Below, one piece after another: positions 29,120 through 39,456 of a stretch of DNA of 64,000 nt. The position numbers were made by a program, and so were the translations under genes. Origin of the DNA: Herminiimonas sp. CN (GTDB taxonomy: Bacteria > Pseudomonadota > Gammaproteobacteria > Burkholderiales > Burkholderiaceae_D); the NCBI RefSeq assembly GCF_000622895.1, contig NZ_AVCC01000006.1, positions 1 to 64,000 on the forward strand, written 5' to 3'. The first letter of the stretch is position 1, and each line of letters begins with the position of its first letter. Under the pieces are notes generated by a model. The model ran no database searches, was not told the DNA's origin, and saw nothing but the letters and a program-made list of their open reading frames with translations.

Positions 29120-30337
29120 CTAGGCGGCAGCAGCCTGAGGCTTGCTGCGGCGCGGTAAGTTTTGCATATTGGATGCGATTATAAGCCAGCCTACCGTCAA
29201 CACCGTGCCGAGGATGAAGACCGAATTCGGGCCGGCATGCTGCTTCAGCCAGCCGCCCAGCGCGCCGCCGCAGAACAGTCCCAGCGCCTGCAAGGTGTTG
29301 TATACGCCCAACGCCGCGCCTTTGGCGGCTGGCGGCGCGATGCGCGACACCAGCGACGGCAGGCTGGCTTCCATGATGTTGAAGGCGATGAAGAACGCAA
29401 ACAGCAGCCCGATCAAGGCCATCGGCTGGGTCAGGAACTGCCACATGCCGATCTGCACGCACAGCAGCAGCGCAATCGCGCCGACGAACACCTGCTTCAT
29501 CTTGCCCTGTTTTTCGCCGATGAAGATCGGCGGCAGCATTATGATAAATGACGCCAGCACCACCGGCAGATAGATTTTCCAGTGCTCTGCCACCGGCAAA
29601 TCGAGATATTGCACCAGCACCGACGGCACCACCACGAACATCGCCATCTGCATCAGATGCAAGGCAAACACGCCGTAATTCAGGCGCATCAGTTCGGTAT
29701 TGCGCAATACCGTCGAAAATGGCACCCGCGCCGCCGGCAGCGCCGGTGCGGCCGGCACCAGATACAGCACGACCAGGATCGCCAGCACCGACAGGGTGCC
29801 GGTCAATGCAAAAATCCCGCCCATTCCGACCGCCTTGTACAGCAGCGGCGACGCCACCAGCGAAAACGCGAAGGTCAGGCCGATCGAGCCGCCGACCATC
29901 GCCATGGCCTTGGTGCGGTGCTCTTCGCGGGTCGAATCGGCGATGAAAGCGGTCACCGCGGCGGAGATCGCGCCGGCACCCTGTATCGCCCGGCCAATGA
30001 TCATCCACAGCATGTTGTCGGCGCCGGCGGCGATGAAGGAGCCGAGCGCAAACAGGATCAGGCCGATGATGATGACCGGCTTGCGGCCGTATTTGTCGGA
30101 GGCGGCGCCGAACGGAATTTGCCCGAACGACTGGGTCAGGCCGTAAATCCCCATCGCCAGACCGACCAGGAAGGCGTTGTCGCCGCCGGGCAGGGTTTTG
30201 GCGTGGATAGCAAAAACCGGCAAGATCAGGAACAGACCCAGCATGCGCAAGGCGAAAATCGATGCCAGCGAGGCGGAGGACTTGATTTCAGCGCGCGTCA
30301 TGGCGCTCGGCAAGGATTGGAGAGTAGTGGCAGACAT
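29120..30337 (-). CDS. MFS transporter
   Basis: 405 residues, twelve predicted membrane helices. The loop 2-3 signature is [17 protein letters not shown] and helix 4 onward follows the drug:proton antiporter-1 pattern ([20 protein letters not shown]). The start is placed at the ATG 30337, giving [20 protein letters not shown] before helix 1; the open frame extends further upstream but without a signal of translation. Such a gene commonly sits between uvrA and ssb in this group. The substrate is unknown; export of small organic compounds is the usual guess for the family. Confidence 0.85.
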   Translation of the reverse strand: MSATTLQSLPSAMTRAEIKSSASLASIFALRMLGLFLILPVFAIHAKTLPGGDNAFLVGLAMGIYGLTQSFGQIPFGAASDKYGRKPVIIIGLILFALGSFIAAGADNMLWMIIGRAIQGAGAISAAVTAFIADSTREEHRTKAMAMVGGSIGLTFAFSLVASPLLYKAVGMGGIFALTGTLSVLAILVVLYLVPAAPALPAARVPFSTVLRNTELMRLNYGVFALHLMQMAMFVVVPSVLVQYLDLPVAEHWKIYLPVVLASFIIMLPPIFIGEKQGKMKQVFVGAIALLLCVQIGMWQFLTQPMALIGLLFAFFIAFNIMEASLPSLVSRIAPPAAKGAALGVYNTLQALGLFCGGALGGWLKQHAGPNSVFILGTVLTVGWLIIASNMQNLPRRSKPQAAAA

Positions 30338-30760
30338 GGGCAGGATACGAAAGACGAGACGGGTTTTACGACAGCTTTTGAAAGAAGCTATAGTATCAGG
30401 TTGATTGCCCGGACTCTCGGGCAAGAGCGGCAGGGTTAGCATGGGGTAACCGACGATTATTGTACGATCAAGCCACACGGGCTCCGCCCGCACTGCTTGC
30501 AAGCGCCAGTATATTTAACATACGCAATTAATTTAAGCGAGAAATGCCATAAGAATTCCAATACTCCCTATTTTTAAGAAAATAACCGGATTGCGGTACG
30601 GGCGCGCGCCTTGCAGCGACTGCGCATGACATCCGATATCGATTAAAACCCCAGCGTAAATGATCCAGCGAAAACCTGCAGCACGCCGCGACTTCAATGC
30701 CCGGTTTTAACCTATCCTCACGACTTCCAGAATCCGAAAAGCCACCGCAGAAAGCTGTAC
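30338..30760. other. Divergent intergenic region between the MFS gene and uvrA
   Basis: About 420 bases with no gene. It must hold the promoters for uvrA and for the MFS-ssb direction; I could not place them with confidence. ATACTCCCTAT at 30561-30571, with a T-tract after it and an AT-rich stretch before it, is a degenerate copy of the dispersed intergenic repeat. Confidence 0.5.
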
Positions 30761-33613
30761 ATGGAACAAATCCGCATCCGGGGCGCACGCACGCACAACC
30801 TGAAGAACATCAATCTGGACTTGCCGCGCAACAAGCTGGTGGTCATCACCGGCCTGTCCGGCTCCGGCAAGTCGTCGCTGGCGTTCGATACGCTGTACGC
30901 GGAAGGTCAGCGGCGCTACGTCGAATCGCTGTCGGCCTACGCGCGGCAGTTCCTGCAACTGATGGAAAAACCGGACGTCGACCTGATCGAAGGCCTGTCG
31001 CCGGCGATCTCGATCGAACAGAAGGCCACTTCGCATAACCCGCGCTCCACTGTCGGCACCGTCACCGAAATCCACGATTACCTGCGGCTGCTGTACGCGC
31101 GCGTCGGCACCCCTTACTGCCCGGACCATCCGGAACACCCGCTGGCTGCGCAATCGGTGTCGCAAATGGTCGATGCGGTGCTGGCGATGCCGGAAGACAC
31201 CAAGCTGATGATCCTGGCGCCGGTGGTGGCCAACCGCAAGGGCGAGCATGTCGATTTGTTCGAACAGATGCAGGCCCAGGGCTTCGTGCGGTTCCGGGTC
31301 CAGAGCGGCACCGGCGACGCCAAAATCCATGAAATCGACGACCTGCCGAAGCTGAAGAAGACCGAGAAGCACACCATCGACGTGGTGGTCGACCGCGCCA
31401 AGGTCAAGGACGAAATCAAGCAGCGCCTGGCGGAATCGTTCGAGACTGCGCTGCGGCTGGCCAACGGCCGTGCGATCGCGCTGGAAATGGACAGCGGCGC
31501 CGAGCAGGTGTTTTCCAGCAAGTTCGCCTGCCAGCAATGCGGCTATTCGCTGCAGGAGCTGGAGCCGCGCCTGTTCTCGTTCAACAACCCGATGGGCGCC
31601 TGCCCGGAGTGCGACGGCCTCGGCCATATCGAATTCTTCGACCCGAAGCGGATCGTCGCCTTCCCGAATCTGTCGCTGGCGTCCGGCGCGGTGAAAGGCT
31701 GGGACCGGCGCAACCAGTTCTATTTCCAGATGCTGACCAGCCTGGCCGAGCATTACGGCTTCGACCTCGATACGCCGTTCGAACAATTGCCGCAGGAAGC
31801 ACAGCAGGCGGTGCTGTACGGCTCCGGCAAGGACAAGATCCCGTTCGCCTATCTGAACGAGCGCGGCAAGACCGTGATCCGCGAGCATGCGTTCGAAGGC
31901 GTGGTCACCAACCTGCAGCGGCGCTACCGCGAAACCGATTCGATGGCGGTCAAGGAAGAACTGGCCAAATTCATCAACGAGAAGCAATGCCCGTCCTGCC
32001 ACGGCGCGCGGCTGCGGGTCGAAGCGCGCTTCGTGAAGGTCGGCAGCGGCGCGCAGGAACGCGCGATCTACGACATCGCCGGCATGCCGCTGCGCACCAC
32101 GCTGGCCTTCTTCGAGCAGCTCGAACTGCAGGGCGCCAAGAAGGAAATCGCCGACCGGGTGGTGAAGGAAATCATCTCGCGCCTGACTTTCCTGAATAAC
32201 GTCGGGCTCGACTACCTGTCGCTCGACCGCAGCGCCGATACCCTGTCCGGCGGCGAGGCGCAGCGCATCCGGCTGGCGTCGCAGATCGGCTCCGGCCTGA
32301 CCGGCGTCATGTACGTGCTGGACGAACCGTCGATCGGCCTGCACCAGCGCGACAACGACCGCCTGATCGACACCCTGCGCCACCTGCGCGACATCGGCAA
32401 CAGCGTACTAGTGGTCGAGCACGACGAAGACGCGATCCGCACCGCCGATCATATCGTCGACATGGGCCTCGGCGCCGGCGTGCACGGCGGCGAAGTGATC
32501 GCGCAAGGCACGCTGGCAGACATCCTGAAAAGCAAGGAATCGCTGACCGCGCAATACCTGAACGGCAAGCTGAAAATCGCCACGCCCGCCACCCGCACCG
32601 CCGTCAACCCCGACAAGCAACTCATCATCGCGGGCGCTTGCGGCAACAACCTGCAAAACGTCACGCTGAACCTGCCGGTCGGTTTGCTGACCTGCGTGAC
32701 CGGCGTCTCCGGCTCCGGCAAATCGACGCTGGTCAACGACACGCTGTACCTGGCTGCCGCGCGCCATCTGTACGGCGCGCACGCGGAGCCGGCCGCGTAC
32801 GAATCGATCGCCGGGCTGGAACATTTCGACAAGGTGATCGCAGTCGACCAGGCCCCGATCGGGCGCACCCCGCGCTCCAATCCGGCCACCTACACCGGCC
32901 TGTTTACGCCGATCCGCGACCTGTTCTCGACCGTGCCGATGGCCAAGGAGCGCGGCTATTCGGCCGGCCGGTTCTCGTTCAACGTCAAGGGCGGGCGCTG
33001 CGAAGCCTGCCAGGGCGACGGCGTAATCAAGGTCGAGATGCACTTTTTGCCCGACGTCTACGTGCCGTGCGACGTCTGCCACGGCAAGCGCTACAACCGC
33101 GAAACGCTGGAAGTCCAGTACAAGGGCAAGAACATCACCGAAGTGCTGGGCATGACGGTCGAAGCCGCGCACGAATTCTTCAAGCCGGTGCCGGTCATCG
33201 CGCGCAAGCTGCAAACCCTGCTCGACGTCGGCCTCGGCTACATCCGGCTCGGCCAGAGCGCAACCACCTTGTCCGGCGGCGAAGCGCAGCGCGTCAAGCT
33301 GTCGCTGGAACTGTCGAAGCGCGACACCGGCCGCACGCTGTACATCCTGGACGAGCCGACCACCGGCCTGCACTTCCACGACATCGACCTGCTGCTGAAG
33401 GTGATCCACCGCCTGCGCGACCAGGGCAACACGGTCGTCATCATCGAGCACAACCTGGACGTCATCAAAACCGCCGACTGGCTGATCGACCTCGGCCCCG
33501 AGGGCGGCGCCGGCGGCGGGAAAATCATCGCCACCGGCACCCCGGAACAGGTGGCGGCCAATCCGGACAGCGTCACCGGCAAATACCTGCTGCCGCTGCT
33601 GCAGAAGAAATAA
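30761..33613 (+). CDS. uvrA: Excinuclease ABC subunit A
   Basis: 950 residues, full length for the damage-recognition ATPase of nucleotide excision repair. Two ABC modules are present: Walker [16 protein letters not shown] near the N-terminus and [15 protein letters not shown] in the second half, with signatures [12 protein letters not shown] and [12 protein letters not shown] and Walker B motifs [10 protein letters not shown] and [10 protein letters not shown]. Zinc-finger cysteines lie in [10 protein letters not shown]...CPECDGLG and CEACQGDGV...CDVCHGKRY. It starts at ATG 30761 with the standard opening [20 protein letters not shown]. Confidence 0.97.
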   Translation: MEQIRIRGARTHNLKNINLDLPRNKLVVITGLSGSGKSSLAFDTLYAEGQRRYVESLSAYARQFLQLMEKPDVDLIEGLSPAISIEQKATSHNPRSTVGTVTEIHDYLRLLYARVGTPYCPDHPEHPLAAQSVSQMVDAVLAMPEDTKLMILAPVVANRKGEHVDLFEQMQAQGFVRFRVQSGTGDAKIHEIDDLPKLKKTEKHTIDVVVDRAKVKDEIKQRLAESFETALRLANGRAIALEMDSGAEQVFSSKFACQQCGYSLQELEPRLFSFNNPMGACPECDGLGHIEFFDPKRIVAFPNLSLASGAVKGWDRRNQFYFQMLTSLAEHYGFDLDTPFEQLPQEAQQAVLYGSGKDKIPFAYLNERGKTVIREHAFEGVVTNLQRRYRETDSMAVKEELAKFINEKQCPSCHGARLRVEARFVKVGSGAQERAIYDIAGMPLRTTLAFFEQLELQGAKKEIADRVVKEIISRLTFLNNVGLDYLSLDRSADTLSGGEAQRIRLASQIGSGLTGVMYVLDEPSIGLHQRDNDRLIDTLRHLRDIGNSVLVVEHDEDAIRTADHIVDMGLGAGVHGGEVIAQGTLADILKSKESLTAQYLNGKLKIATPATRTAVNPDKQLIIAGACGNNLQNVTLNLPVGLLTCVTGVSGSGKSTLVNDTLYLAAARHLYGAHAEPAAYESIAGLEHFDKVIAVDQAPIGRTPRSNPATYTGLFTPIRDLFSTVPMAKERGYSAGRFSFNVKGGRCEACQGDGVIKVEMHFLPDVYVPCDVCHGKRYNRETLEVQYKGKNITEVLGMTVEAAHEFFKPVPVIARKLQTLLDVGLGYIRLGQSATTLSGGEAQRVKLSLELSKRDTGRTLYILDEPTTGLHFHDIDLLLKVIHRLRDQGNTVVIIEHNLDVIKTADWLIDLGPEGGAGGGKIIATGTPEQVAANPDSVTGKYLLPLLQKK

Positions 33614-33628
33614 CGCGCCGATGGCCAA

Positions 33629-33679
33629 GCACCTGCGCCCCGGCCTGGGCCGAACACGGCCCGGCCGGGGCGCAGGTGC
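33629..33679 (+). terminator. Large hairpin after uvrA
   Basis: Perfect 17-bp arms GCACCTGCGCCCCGGCC (33629-33645) and GGCCGGGGCGCAGGTGC (33663-33679); the loop itself can pair further (GGGCC with GGCCC). It begins 15 bases after the uvrA stop. There is no T-run, so it may stop transcription only weakly or protect the 3' end of the message. Confidence 0.55.
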
Positions 33680-33749
33680 GCAGCGTGGCGGTGACTGAGA
33701 TCGATGATGACTTGACGGCGGATGACGAATTCCGCATCCTGCCGAATAA

Positions 33750-33783
33750 GTAGGTCGGAAAAGCGCTGCGCCTTCCGACCTAC
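33750..33783 (+). repeat. REP-like palindrome
   Basis: GTAGGTCGGAA (33750-33760) and TTCCGACCTAC (33773-33783) flank AAGCGCTGCGCC. This core resembles the GTCGGA...TCCGAC extragenic palindromes scattered through many proteobacterial genomes. It is the only clear copy I saw in the window. Confidence 0.6.
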
Positions 33784-33802
33784 ACTCAAAGAAGGAGATG
33801 AC

Positions 33803-34264
33803 ATGTCCACTCCAAACAATCACACCAACGCCGCAGATCCTTTCTGCCTGAACCGCTTCGTCAACGCCCAGGAAAGTATCTACCAGCAAGTTCTGGCCGA
33901 GCTGGAACAGGGGCGAAAACAGACGCACTGGATGTGGTACGTATTTCCCCAGATCGACGGCCTGGGGCATAGCCGGCTGGCGGAAACATATGCGATCAAA
34001 AATCTTGAAGAAGCGCGGGAATACCTGCGGCATCCGGTACTCGGCGCGCGGCTGAGGGAGTGCACGGAAAAAGTGATCGCCGTGGAGGGCAAATCGGCCG
34101 CAACCATTTTTGGACATCCCGACGACCTGAAGTTCAGGTCATGCATGACGCTGTTTGCCTGCGCGGCCGAAGCGGAATCAGCATTTCCCCGGGCGCTGGA
34201 AAAGTATTTTGACGGCGAGAAAGACCTGCGGACGCTCGCACTTCTGGCGCAAACCGACAATTGA
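33803..34264 (+). CDS. DUF1810 family protein
   Basis: 153 residues, small and soluble. The family pattern is clear: FVNAQESIYQQVLAELEQGR, then HWMWYVFPQIDGLG, then the central YAIKNLEEAREYLRHPVLG and a C-terminal DLKFRSCMTLFACAA. An AAGGAG Shine-Dalgarno precedes the ATG at 33803. The family is widespread and has no firmly established function that I can apply here. The gene stands alone after the uvrA hairpin and the REP-like palindrome. Confidence 0.85.
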   Translation: MSTPNNHTNAADPFCLNRFVNAQESIYQQVLAELEQGRKQTHWMWYVFPQIDGLGHSRLAETYAIKNLEEAREYLRHPVLGARLRECTEKVIAVEGKSAATIFGHPDDLKFRSCMTLFACAAEAESAFPRALEKYFDGEKDLRTLALLAQTDN

Positions 34265-34291
34265 ATGGGTATTTTCAATAGCGCAATGAAT

Positions 34292-34328
34292 CATTACGAA
34301 TAATGCACTGTTTTTTGCCATACTCCAT
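34292..34328 (+). repeat. Degenerate copy of the dispersed intergenic repeat
   Basis: A small palindrome CATTA-CGAA-TAATG (34292-34305), then a T-tract (TGTTTTTT), then CCATACTCCAT (34318-34328). The order of parts matches the fuller copies at 46209-46258 (inverted) and 59691-59740. It lies between the DUF1810 and DUF3365 genes. Confidence 0.45.
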
Positions 34329-34495
34329 TAAATGGCAGCACTTGCAGAAATTAACTCGCAGAGCTATGCAATGCAAGCCGGCCAGCCCGGCATCCCCGCC
34401 AAATGGGTGGATGCAGCCGCCTGGCTGGCACGCAGCACACTGGGCAGCAACGATGCACTGCCAGTTTGGCCTGGCTGCCTTGCATGACATCGTAT

Positions 34496-35071
34496 TTAGT
34501 TAATCTCCCGTTTGATGCTCACGCCGCCGCGCAACTGTCCCGGCAGATAGCCGGTTGCCTTGTCGTACGGGTACTCTTCGCCAAGACGTGCCCGCACGCC
34601 TTCCGAGATTTGATCCGCCTTGCCGTGGCAAGCCACGCAACCCTGCTGCATCACGATCGGTTTCATGTAGCGGAAATATTTGCCGCCGGGCTCATTGACG
34701 ATCTCGGCGGTTTCCAGCGTTTCCGGTTTTCCGCCTTTGGCCACACGCGCTTCGTATTGCATCAGGGTCTTTTGCTCCCATGCATCGGCTGTGCCGAGTA
34801 GCGGGTTGCGCACTTTGAGACTGACGCGCGTCAGCTTCCAGCCGTTTTGGCGCGAGATATCACCCGCCATCGCGGGCGCAATATCCTTGCACACCTTGAT
34901 CGCGGATTCCGGGCCGCCTTCCGCGATGGCTTTCATGTTTGCCGCCATCAGCGCCTTCATGAAAGGCATGACGGCAGCACGGCTTTCTTCTTTGTACTTA
35001 TCCAGATCGTCCGCCACTGCGGAAAGTGCGGTCAGTGCAAGAAATGCGGAAAGAATGATGTGTTTTTGCAT
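34496..35071 (-). CDS. Periplasmic c-type heme protein with DUF3365
   Basis: 191 residues. A signal peptide (HIILSAFLALTALSAVAD) is followed by a Tll0287/DUF3365-type sensor-like domain and one c-heme site, CVACH, near residue 148. The C-terminal YDKATGYLPGQLRGGVSIKR is typical of the family. It is probably a periplasmic redox or gas-sensing protein, but no partner histidine kinase is adjacent. The ATG at 35071 is used because it places the signal peptide at the N-terminus. The rhodanese gene lies 74 bases upstream on the same strand. Confidence 0.8.
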   Translation of the reverse strand: MQKHIILSAFLALTALSAVADDLDKYKEESRAAVMPFMKALMAANMKAIAEGGPESAIKVCKDIAPAMAGDISRQNGWKLTRVSLKVRNPLLGTADAWEQKTLMQYEARVAKGGKPETLETAEIVNEPGGKYFRYMKPIVMQQGCVACHGKADQISEGVRARLGEEYPYDKATGYLPGQLRGGVSIKREIN

Positions 35072-35145
35072 GGTATTTTCTCGATAAAACGATAATGCTC
35101 CGACGGCATCCTGGTTCGTCCTTGTTCGCGTACTTATCCGCATAT

Positions 35146-35526
35146 TTATTCGAAATCCGGCAAACCGGGTTTCACGACCGGTTTGCCGGCGCCGGCCCAG
35201 GCATCAAACCCGCCCGCGATCGACTTCACCTGCAGATAACCCATGTCATGCAGCACGCAGGCTGCAAGCGCCGCGCGTCCGCTGGTTTTGCAATACAGCA
35301 CGATTTGCAGGTCGCGCGCACTCAGTTCCGGGCTGTTGCTGAGCTTGAATTCCAGCATCCCGCGCGAGATATGGATGGCGCCGGGGATGTGGCCGACGGC
35401 GTATTCGTCCGCTTCGCGCACGTCCAGCACAACGGCTGCATCGCGGATTGCGGATTCGGCTTCATCGAGCGAAATTTCCTGGATGCGGGCCTTGGCGGCG
35501 GTAACGAGATCATGCGCAGTTTTCAT
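35146..35526 (-). CDS. Rhodanese-like sulfurtransferase
   Basis: 126 residues forming a single rhodanese domain. The active-site loop is YCKTSGRA with the catalytic Cys, and the earlier VLDVREADEYAVGHIPGAIHI is the usual CH2A-type signature. An AAGGA Shine-Dalgarno lies five bases before the ATG at 35526. There is no signal peptide, so it is cytoplasmic. It may handle persulfide sulfur; the link with the downstream heme protein is only by position. Confidence 0.88.
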   Translation of the reverse strand: MKTAHDLVTAAKARIQEISLDEAESAIRDAAVVLDVREADEYAVGHIPGAIHISRGMLEFKLSNSPELSARDLQIVLYCKTSGRAALAACVLHDMGYLQVKSIAGGFDAWAGAGKPVVKPGLPDFE

Positions 35527-35708
35527 GGGAATCCTTGTATTCATGTTGGTTTATTGCAAACCTTGAATCTACACCGGCCGCTTTGATGCGGCTACGGGCT
35601 TATCGGTTCATCTTGCGTCTGTTTTCATGGCGGAAAACTACCCGCGACAGGCTGGAATCCGGTTCGCGTTTCGGGCTTGACGCGAGCCAGATCAGCTCTG
35701 AATGTCGC

Positions 35709-36179
35709 TTAACTGTTACTCGCTCCAAAATTCTCCGGCATCTGGACCGCCACCACTTCACCGCGTGCGGTGGCGACGCCACCGGCCAGCACCGTGGTTT
35801 CCACGATCACCTTGCGGCCCTTGATTTCCTTGACGCGGCCGCGAATTTCAAGCGCGCCGGCAAGTGGCGTCGGCTTGAGGAAATCCACATGCAGCGACCC
35901 GGTGACGAAACGAAAAGGCGGCAGCGTGTCCATATCCCGGCCTTCAGCACGATACATGGCTGCGGCGGCAGTGCCGGTGCTGTGGCAGTCGATCAGCGAA
36001 GCGATCAGGCCGCCGTAGGTAAAGCCCGGTACGGCCGTGTGGCAAGGCTCGGGCGTGAAACGCGTGACGCTCTCCTCGCCATCCCAATGGGTCTTGATCT
36101 GGTGTCCATCGGCATTGAGCCGGCCGCAGCCGTAGCAATGCGCGAGATTTTCGGGGTAATAGTCTTGAAAGGCTTTCAT
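35709..36179 (-). CDS. Hotdog-fold thioesterase, PaaI type
   Basis: 156 residues from the ATG at 36179, which has an AGGAG site upstream. The hotdog core is visible in FTYGGLIASLIDCHSTGTAAAA, where the Gly-Gly-x3-Ser/Asp region lies at the start of the long helix, and in GSLHVDFLKPTPLAG. The N-terminal CYGCGRLNADGHQIKTHWDG is shared with DUF4442/PaaI-like acyl-CoA thioesterases. It should hydrolyse an acyl- or aryl-CoA thioester; the substrate is not evident. Confidence 0.82.
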   Translation of the reverse strand: MKAFQDYYPENLAHCYGCGRLNADGHQIKTHWDGEESVTRFTPEPCHTAVPGFTYGGLIASLIDCHSTGTAAAAMYRAEGRDMDTLPPFRFVTGSLHVDFLKPTPLAGALEIRGRVKEIKGRKVIVETTVLAGGVATARGEVVAVQMPENFGASNS

Positions 36180-36433
36180 CGGTTCTCCTGGGGGGGATAA
36201 AACAATACTGCGGGGGAGTTCGGCATCAATCGCCAGCGCCAGCGCCAGCAATGCAAGGATACATTCACGCGGCGCCGCACCGACGGGCGCAGCCGGCTCA
36301 AAGCCCACTGCCGGGATGATTGCATTTGCATAGTGGTATTTTTAATACTACCAAAAAAACATGCGTAGAAAGCATGGTTTTTCCCCATACCATGCGCAGT
36401 AATATTGCGGCATCAGACTACACGCGGTCCCGC

Positions 36434-37342
36434 TCAATGCAAGCCCAGCCACAAGCCGAGCGGCACGAAGGCCAGCGCGGCCAGATTCCCCAGCAGCACG
36501 ATCGAAGCCACCTTGTCCGGCTCCTGCCGGTATTTTTCCGCCATCATGAAGCAGAACACGGCCGGCGGCAGCGCGGCGAACAAATACATTTGGCCGCGCT
36601 GCGCCGGCTCCATGGTCAGGATCTGATCCAGCCCGAGGGCGATGGTCAGGCCGGCCAGCGGGCAGACGACGGCGCCGACCAGGCCGATGTGCCAGCTCTT
36701 GAAGGTGATATCGAGCATGCGCACGCCGAGCGCGAACAGCATCAGCGGGATGCAGGCCTCGCCCAGCATCTTCAGGCCCTGGAACAGCGGCGCCGGGATC
36801 GGGATGTGCGCCGCCGAGAAGATCACGCCGACGATCATCGACAGCATCATCGGGCCTTTCAGGAAGGCCCAGTGCGATTCGCCGCTTTTGGCGCGGCCGG
36901 ATTCGAGGATCTTGACGCCGACCGTGAAGTAAATCAGATTGCAGGCCATGAACAGCGCCACCGCAGCCGACAGGCCGGCCGCGCCGAACGCCAGCACCGC
37001 CAGCGGCAGCCCCATGTTGCCGCAGTTGTTGTACATCATCGGCGGCACGAAACTGCGCGGGTCGTAGCCGAACAGGCGCGCCACCGGCCACGCCAGCAGG
37101 CCGGAGCCGAGCGAGATCAGCACGCCGGCCAGGATCAGGGTGGCGTTGTGCACCAGGTCGAACTCCTTGGCCGCCAGCGCGGTGAATACCAGCAGCGGGC
37201 ACAGCACGTCCATGCTGACCCGGTTCACCGCTGTCATGTCGGACTTGACCGCCGGGCCGCGCAAGCGGCCGTACACGCAGCCGATCCCGATGCTGAAAAA
37301 GACCGGCAGGATGATGCCCAGAATGCGTTCGAAGATTTCCAT
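36434..37342 (-). CDS. AEC-family (auxin efflux carrier-like) transporter
   Basis: 302 residues, about ten predicted membrane helices in two inverted halves. The family marker MMYNNCGNMGLPLAVLAFG, with its broken helix, is present, as is LGVRMLDITFKSWHIGLVGAVV in the second half. AEC carriers export or import small carboxylates such as malate or malonate. The gene lies between the thioesterase and the CPA2 antiporter on the same strand but is well separated from the former by 254 bases that contain another degenerate repeat copy near 36360-36395. Confidence 0.87.
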   Translation of the reverse strand: MEIFERILGIILPVFFSIGIGCVYGRLRGPAVKSDMTAVNRVSMDVLCPLLVFTALAAKEFDLVHNATLILAGVLISLGSGLLAWPVARLFGYDPRSFVPPMMYNNCGNMGLPLAVLAFGAAGLSAAVALFMACNLIYFTVGVKILESGRAKSGESHWAFLKGPMMLSMIVGVIFSAAHIPIPAPLFQGLKMLGEACIPLMLFALGVRMLDITFKSWHIGLVGAVVCPLAGLTIALGLDQILTMEPAQRGQMYLFAALPPAVFCFMMAEKYRQEPDKVASIVLLGNLAALAFVPLGLWLGLH

Positions 37343-37386
37343 CTGATTTTCCGGCCCGGGTTTGACGGCCCACGCGCATCCAAGAC

Positions 37387-39372
37387 TTATTTCAACAAGC
37401 GCGCTTCTGCCAGCGCCAGCGACCTGATGGCGCCGCGCAGCACGACGATATCGCCCGTTTCCAGCTTCAAGTCGGCGGACAGCTCCAAATTTTGCAGGCC
37501 GCGCCGCACCGCCATGATGTCGACTCCGATGCCGTCGAGTTCCAGCCCTGCTAGCGCCCTGCCTATCGCCCGCGCTTTGCCGCTCAACGTCACCGAGCGC
37601 AAACGCATCTGCAACTGATCGGCATCGCCGGCATCGTCCGCCAGGCCGTGGAAATAGCTGCGGAACGATGCATAGCGCTCGCCGCGCGCGGCCTGAATCC
37701 GGTGCACCACGCGGCGCAGCGGCACGCCCAACAGGATCAGCGCATGCGAAGCCAGCATCAGGCTGCCTTCGATCGCTTCCGGCACCACTTCGGTGGCGCC
37801 GGCGGTACGCAATTTATCCAGATCGGCATCGTCGTAACTGCGCACAATGACCGGCAGATTCGGCGCCAACTCATGCACCAGGTGCAGCAGACGCAACGCC
37901 GACGGCGTGCTGGCATAGGTGACCACCAGCGCCGCCGCGCGATGGATGCCGGCCGCCACCAGGCTTTCACGCCGCGCCGCATCGCCATACGAGACACGCG
38001 AGCCCGAGGCCTGCGCATCGCGCACCAGCTCCGGATCGAGATCGAGCGCGTGATAGGTTAGCCCCTCCTCCGCCAGCAGCTTGGCCAGGCTTTGTCCGCT
38101 GCGTCCGAAACCGGCGATGATCACGTGCTTCTGGTTCGACATCGTGCGCGAGGCGATCTGGGTCAGCGCCAGCGACTGCACCATCCATTCGTTGGCCGAC
38201 AACTTCAGCACGATGGCGTCGGATTTGGCCAGGATCAGCGGCGTTATCAGCATCGACAACACCATCGCAGCCAGAATCAGCTGAATCAGGAACGGATCGA
38301 GCAACTGCAGCGCACCGGCCTGATTCAGCAGCACGAAACCGAATTCGCCGGCCTGCGCCAGCCCCAGTCCGGTGCGCACCGCGATCCCGGCCGAGGCGCC
38401 GAACAGCTTGGCCAGGCCGGCAATCAGCACGAACTTGAACAGCACCGGCACCAGCAGCAACAGCAACACCAGCCACCAGTTCTGCCACACCAGCGCCACA
38501 TTCAGCAGCATGCCGATGGTGATGAAAAATAAGCCGAGCAGGACGTCGCGAAACGGCTTGATGTCTTCTTCCACCTGATGCTTGTACTCGGTCTCCGAAA
38601 TCAGCATCCCGGCCACGAACGATCCCAACGCCAGCGACAGCCCGGCCATCTCGGTAATCCAGGCCGCGCCCAGCACGATCAACAGCAGGTTGAGCATGAA
38701 CAGTTCTTGCGAGCGGCGCTTGACCACTACCTGGAACCACCAGCGCATCAATTTCTGGCCGAGGAACAGCAGCAGCACCAGCACGATCACCGCCTTGAAG
38801 CCGGCCCAGGCCAGGGTTTCGAACAAGCTCCCCTTGTCGCCGGCCAGCGCCGGCACCAGGATCAGCAGCGGCACCAGCGCCAAGTCCTGAAACAGCAGGA
38901 TCGAGATGATACGCCGGCCGTGTTCGCTTTCCAGTTCCATGCGCTCTGTCAGCATCTTCGACACGATTGCGGTCGACGACATCGCCAGCGCGCCGCCCAG
39001 TGCGAACGAGGCCTGCCAGCTGATCGCGACCAACTGCGGCAGCAGTTCGGCCACCATCCAGGCGAAGGCCATGGCGGCCGCGATCGTCAGCAACACCTGC
39101 GCCATGCCGAGCCCGAACACGGTTTTGCGCATCGCCACCAGTTTCGGCAGCGAAAATTCCAACCCGATTGAAAACATCAGGAAAACCACGCCAAATTCTG
39201 CCAACTGATGCGTATTTTTGCTATTTTCGACCAAACCGAGCGCATGCGGCCCAATCAGCATGCCGACCACCAAATACCCGAGCATCGGCGGCATTTGCAG
39301 CATGCGGAAGGCGACCACGCCCAGCACGGCGGCGCTTAACAAAACGAGGGTAATTTCCAGACCTGAGAACAT
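37387..39372 (-). CDS. CPA2-family monovalent cation:proton antiporter with RCK domain
   Basis: 661 residues, Kef-like. The membrane part (about 1-385) has twelve or so helices, including GYLVVGMLIGPHALG and the SFALGGALAMSSTAIVSKML segment typical of the family. Residues from about 420 form a TrkA-N nucleotide-binding domain (HVIIAGFGRSGQSLAKLLAE) and the last 80 a TrkA-C regulatory domain. It probably exchanges K+ or Na+ for H+ at the inner membrane under ligand control. The ATG at 39372 gives the normal N-terminus MFSGLEITLVLLSAAVLG. It is divergent from kdsD with an 84-base spacer. Confidence 0.88.
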   Translation of the reverse strand: MFSGLEITLVLLSAAVLGVVAFRMLQMPPMLGYLVVGMLIGPHALGLVENSKNTHQLAEFGVVFLMFSIGLEFSLPKLVAMRKTVFGLGMAQVLLTIAAAMAFAWMVAELLPQLVAISWQASFALGGALAMSSTAIVSKMLTERMELESEHGRRIISILLFQDLALVPLLILVPALAGDKGSLFETLAWAGFKAVIVLVLLLFLGQKLMRWWFQVVVKRRSQELFMLNLLLIVLGAAWITEMAGLSLALGSFVAGMLISETEYKHQVEEDIKPFRDVLLGLFFITIGMLLNVALVWQNWWLVLLLLLVPVLFKFVLIAGLAKLFGASAGIAVRTGLGLAQAGEFGFVLLNQAGALQLLDPFLIQLILAAMVLSMLITPLILAKSDAIVLKLSANEWMVQSLALTQIASRTMSNQKHVIIAGFGRSGQSLAKLLAEEGLTYHALDLDPELVRDAQASGSRVSYGDAARRESLVAAGIHRAAALVVTYASTPSALRLLHLVHELAPNLPVIVRSYDDADLDKLRTAGATEVVPEAIEGSLMLASHALILLGVPLRRVVHRIQAARGERYASFRSYFHGLADDAGDADQLQMRLRSVTLSGKARAIGRALAGLELDGIGVDIMAVRRGLQNLELSADLKLETGDIVVLRGAIRSLALAEARLLK

Positions 39373-39456
39373 GATTTTTATTAGGTAGATGCGCGGCGAA
39401 CAGTTTTGTTGCGACTGGCAGGTTTTTTGCTTTGCTAATTGGATTATACTTCCAGT

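Noticed and set aside
30707-32383. A 558-codon frame antisense to uvrA
   Set aside because: Its composition is that of an antisense shadow of a GC-rich gene and it has no recognisable domain; uvrA is certain on the plus strand.
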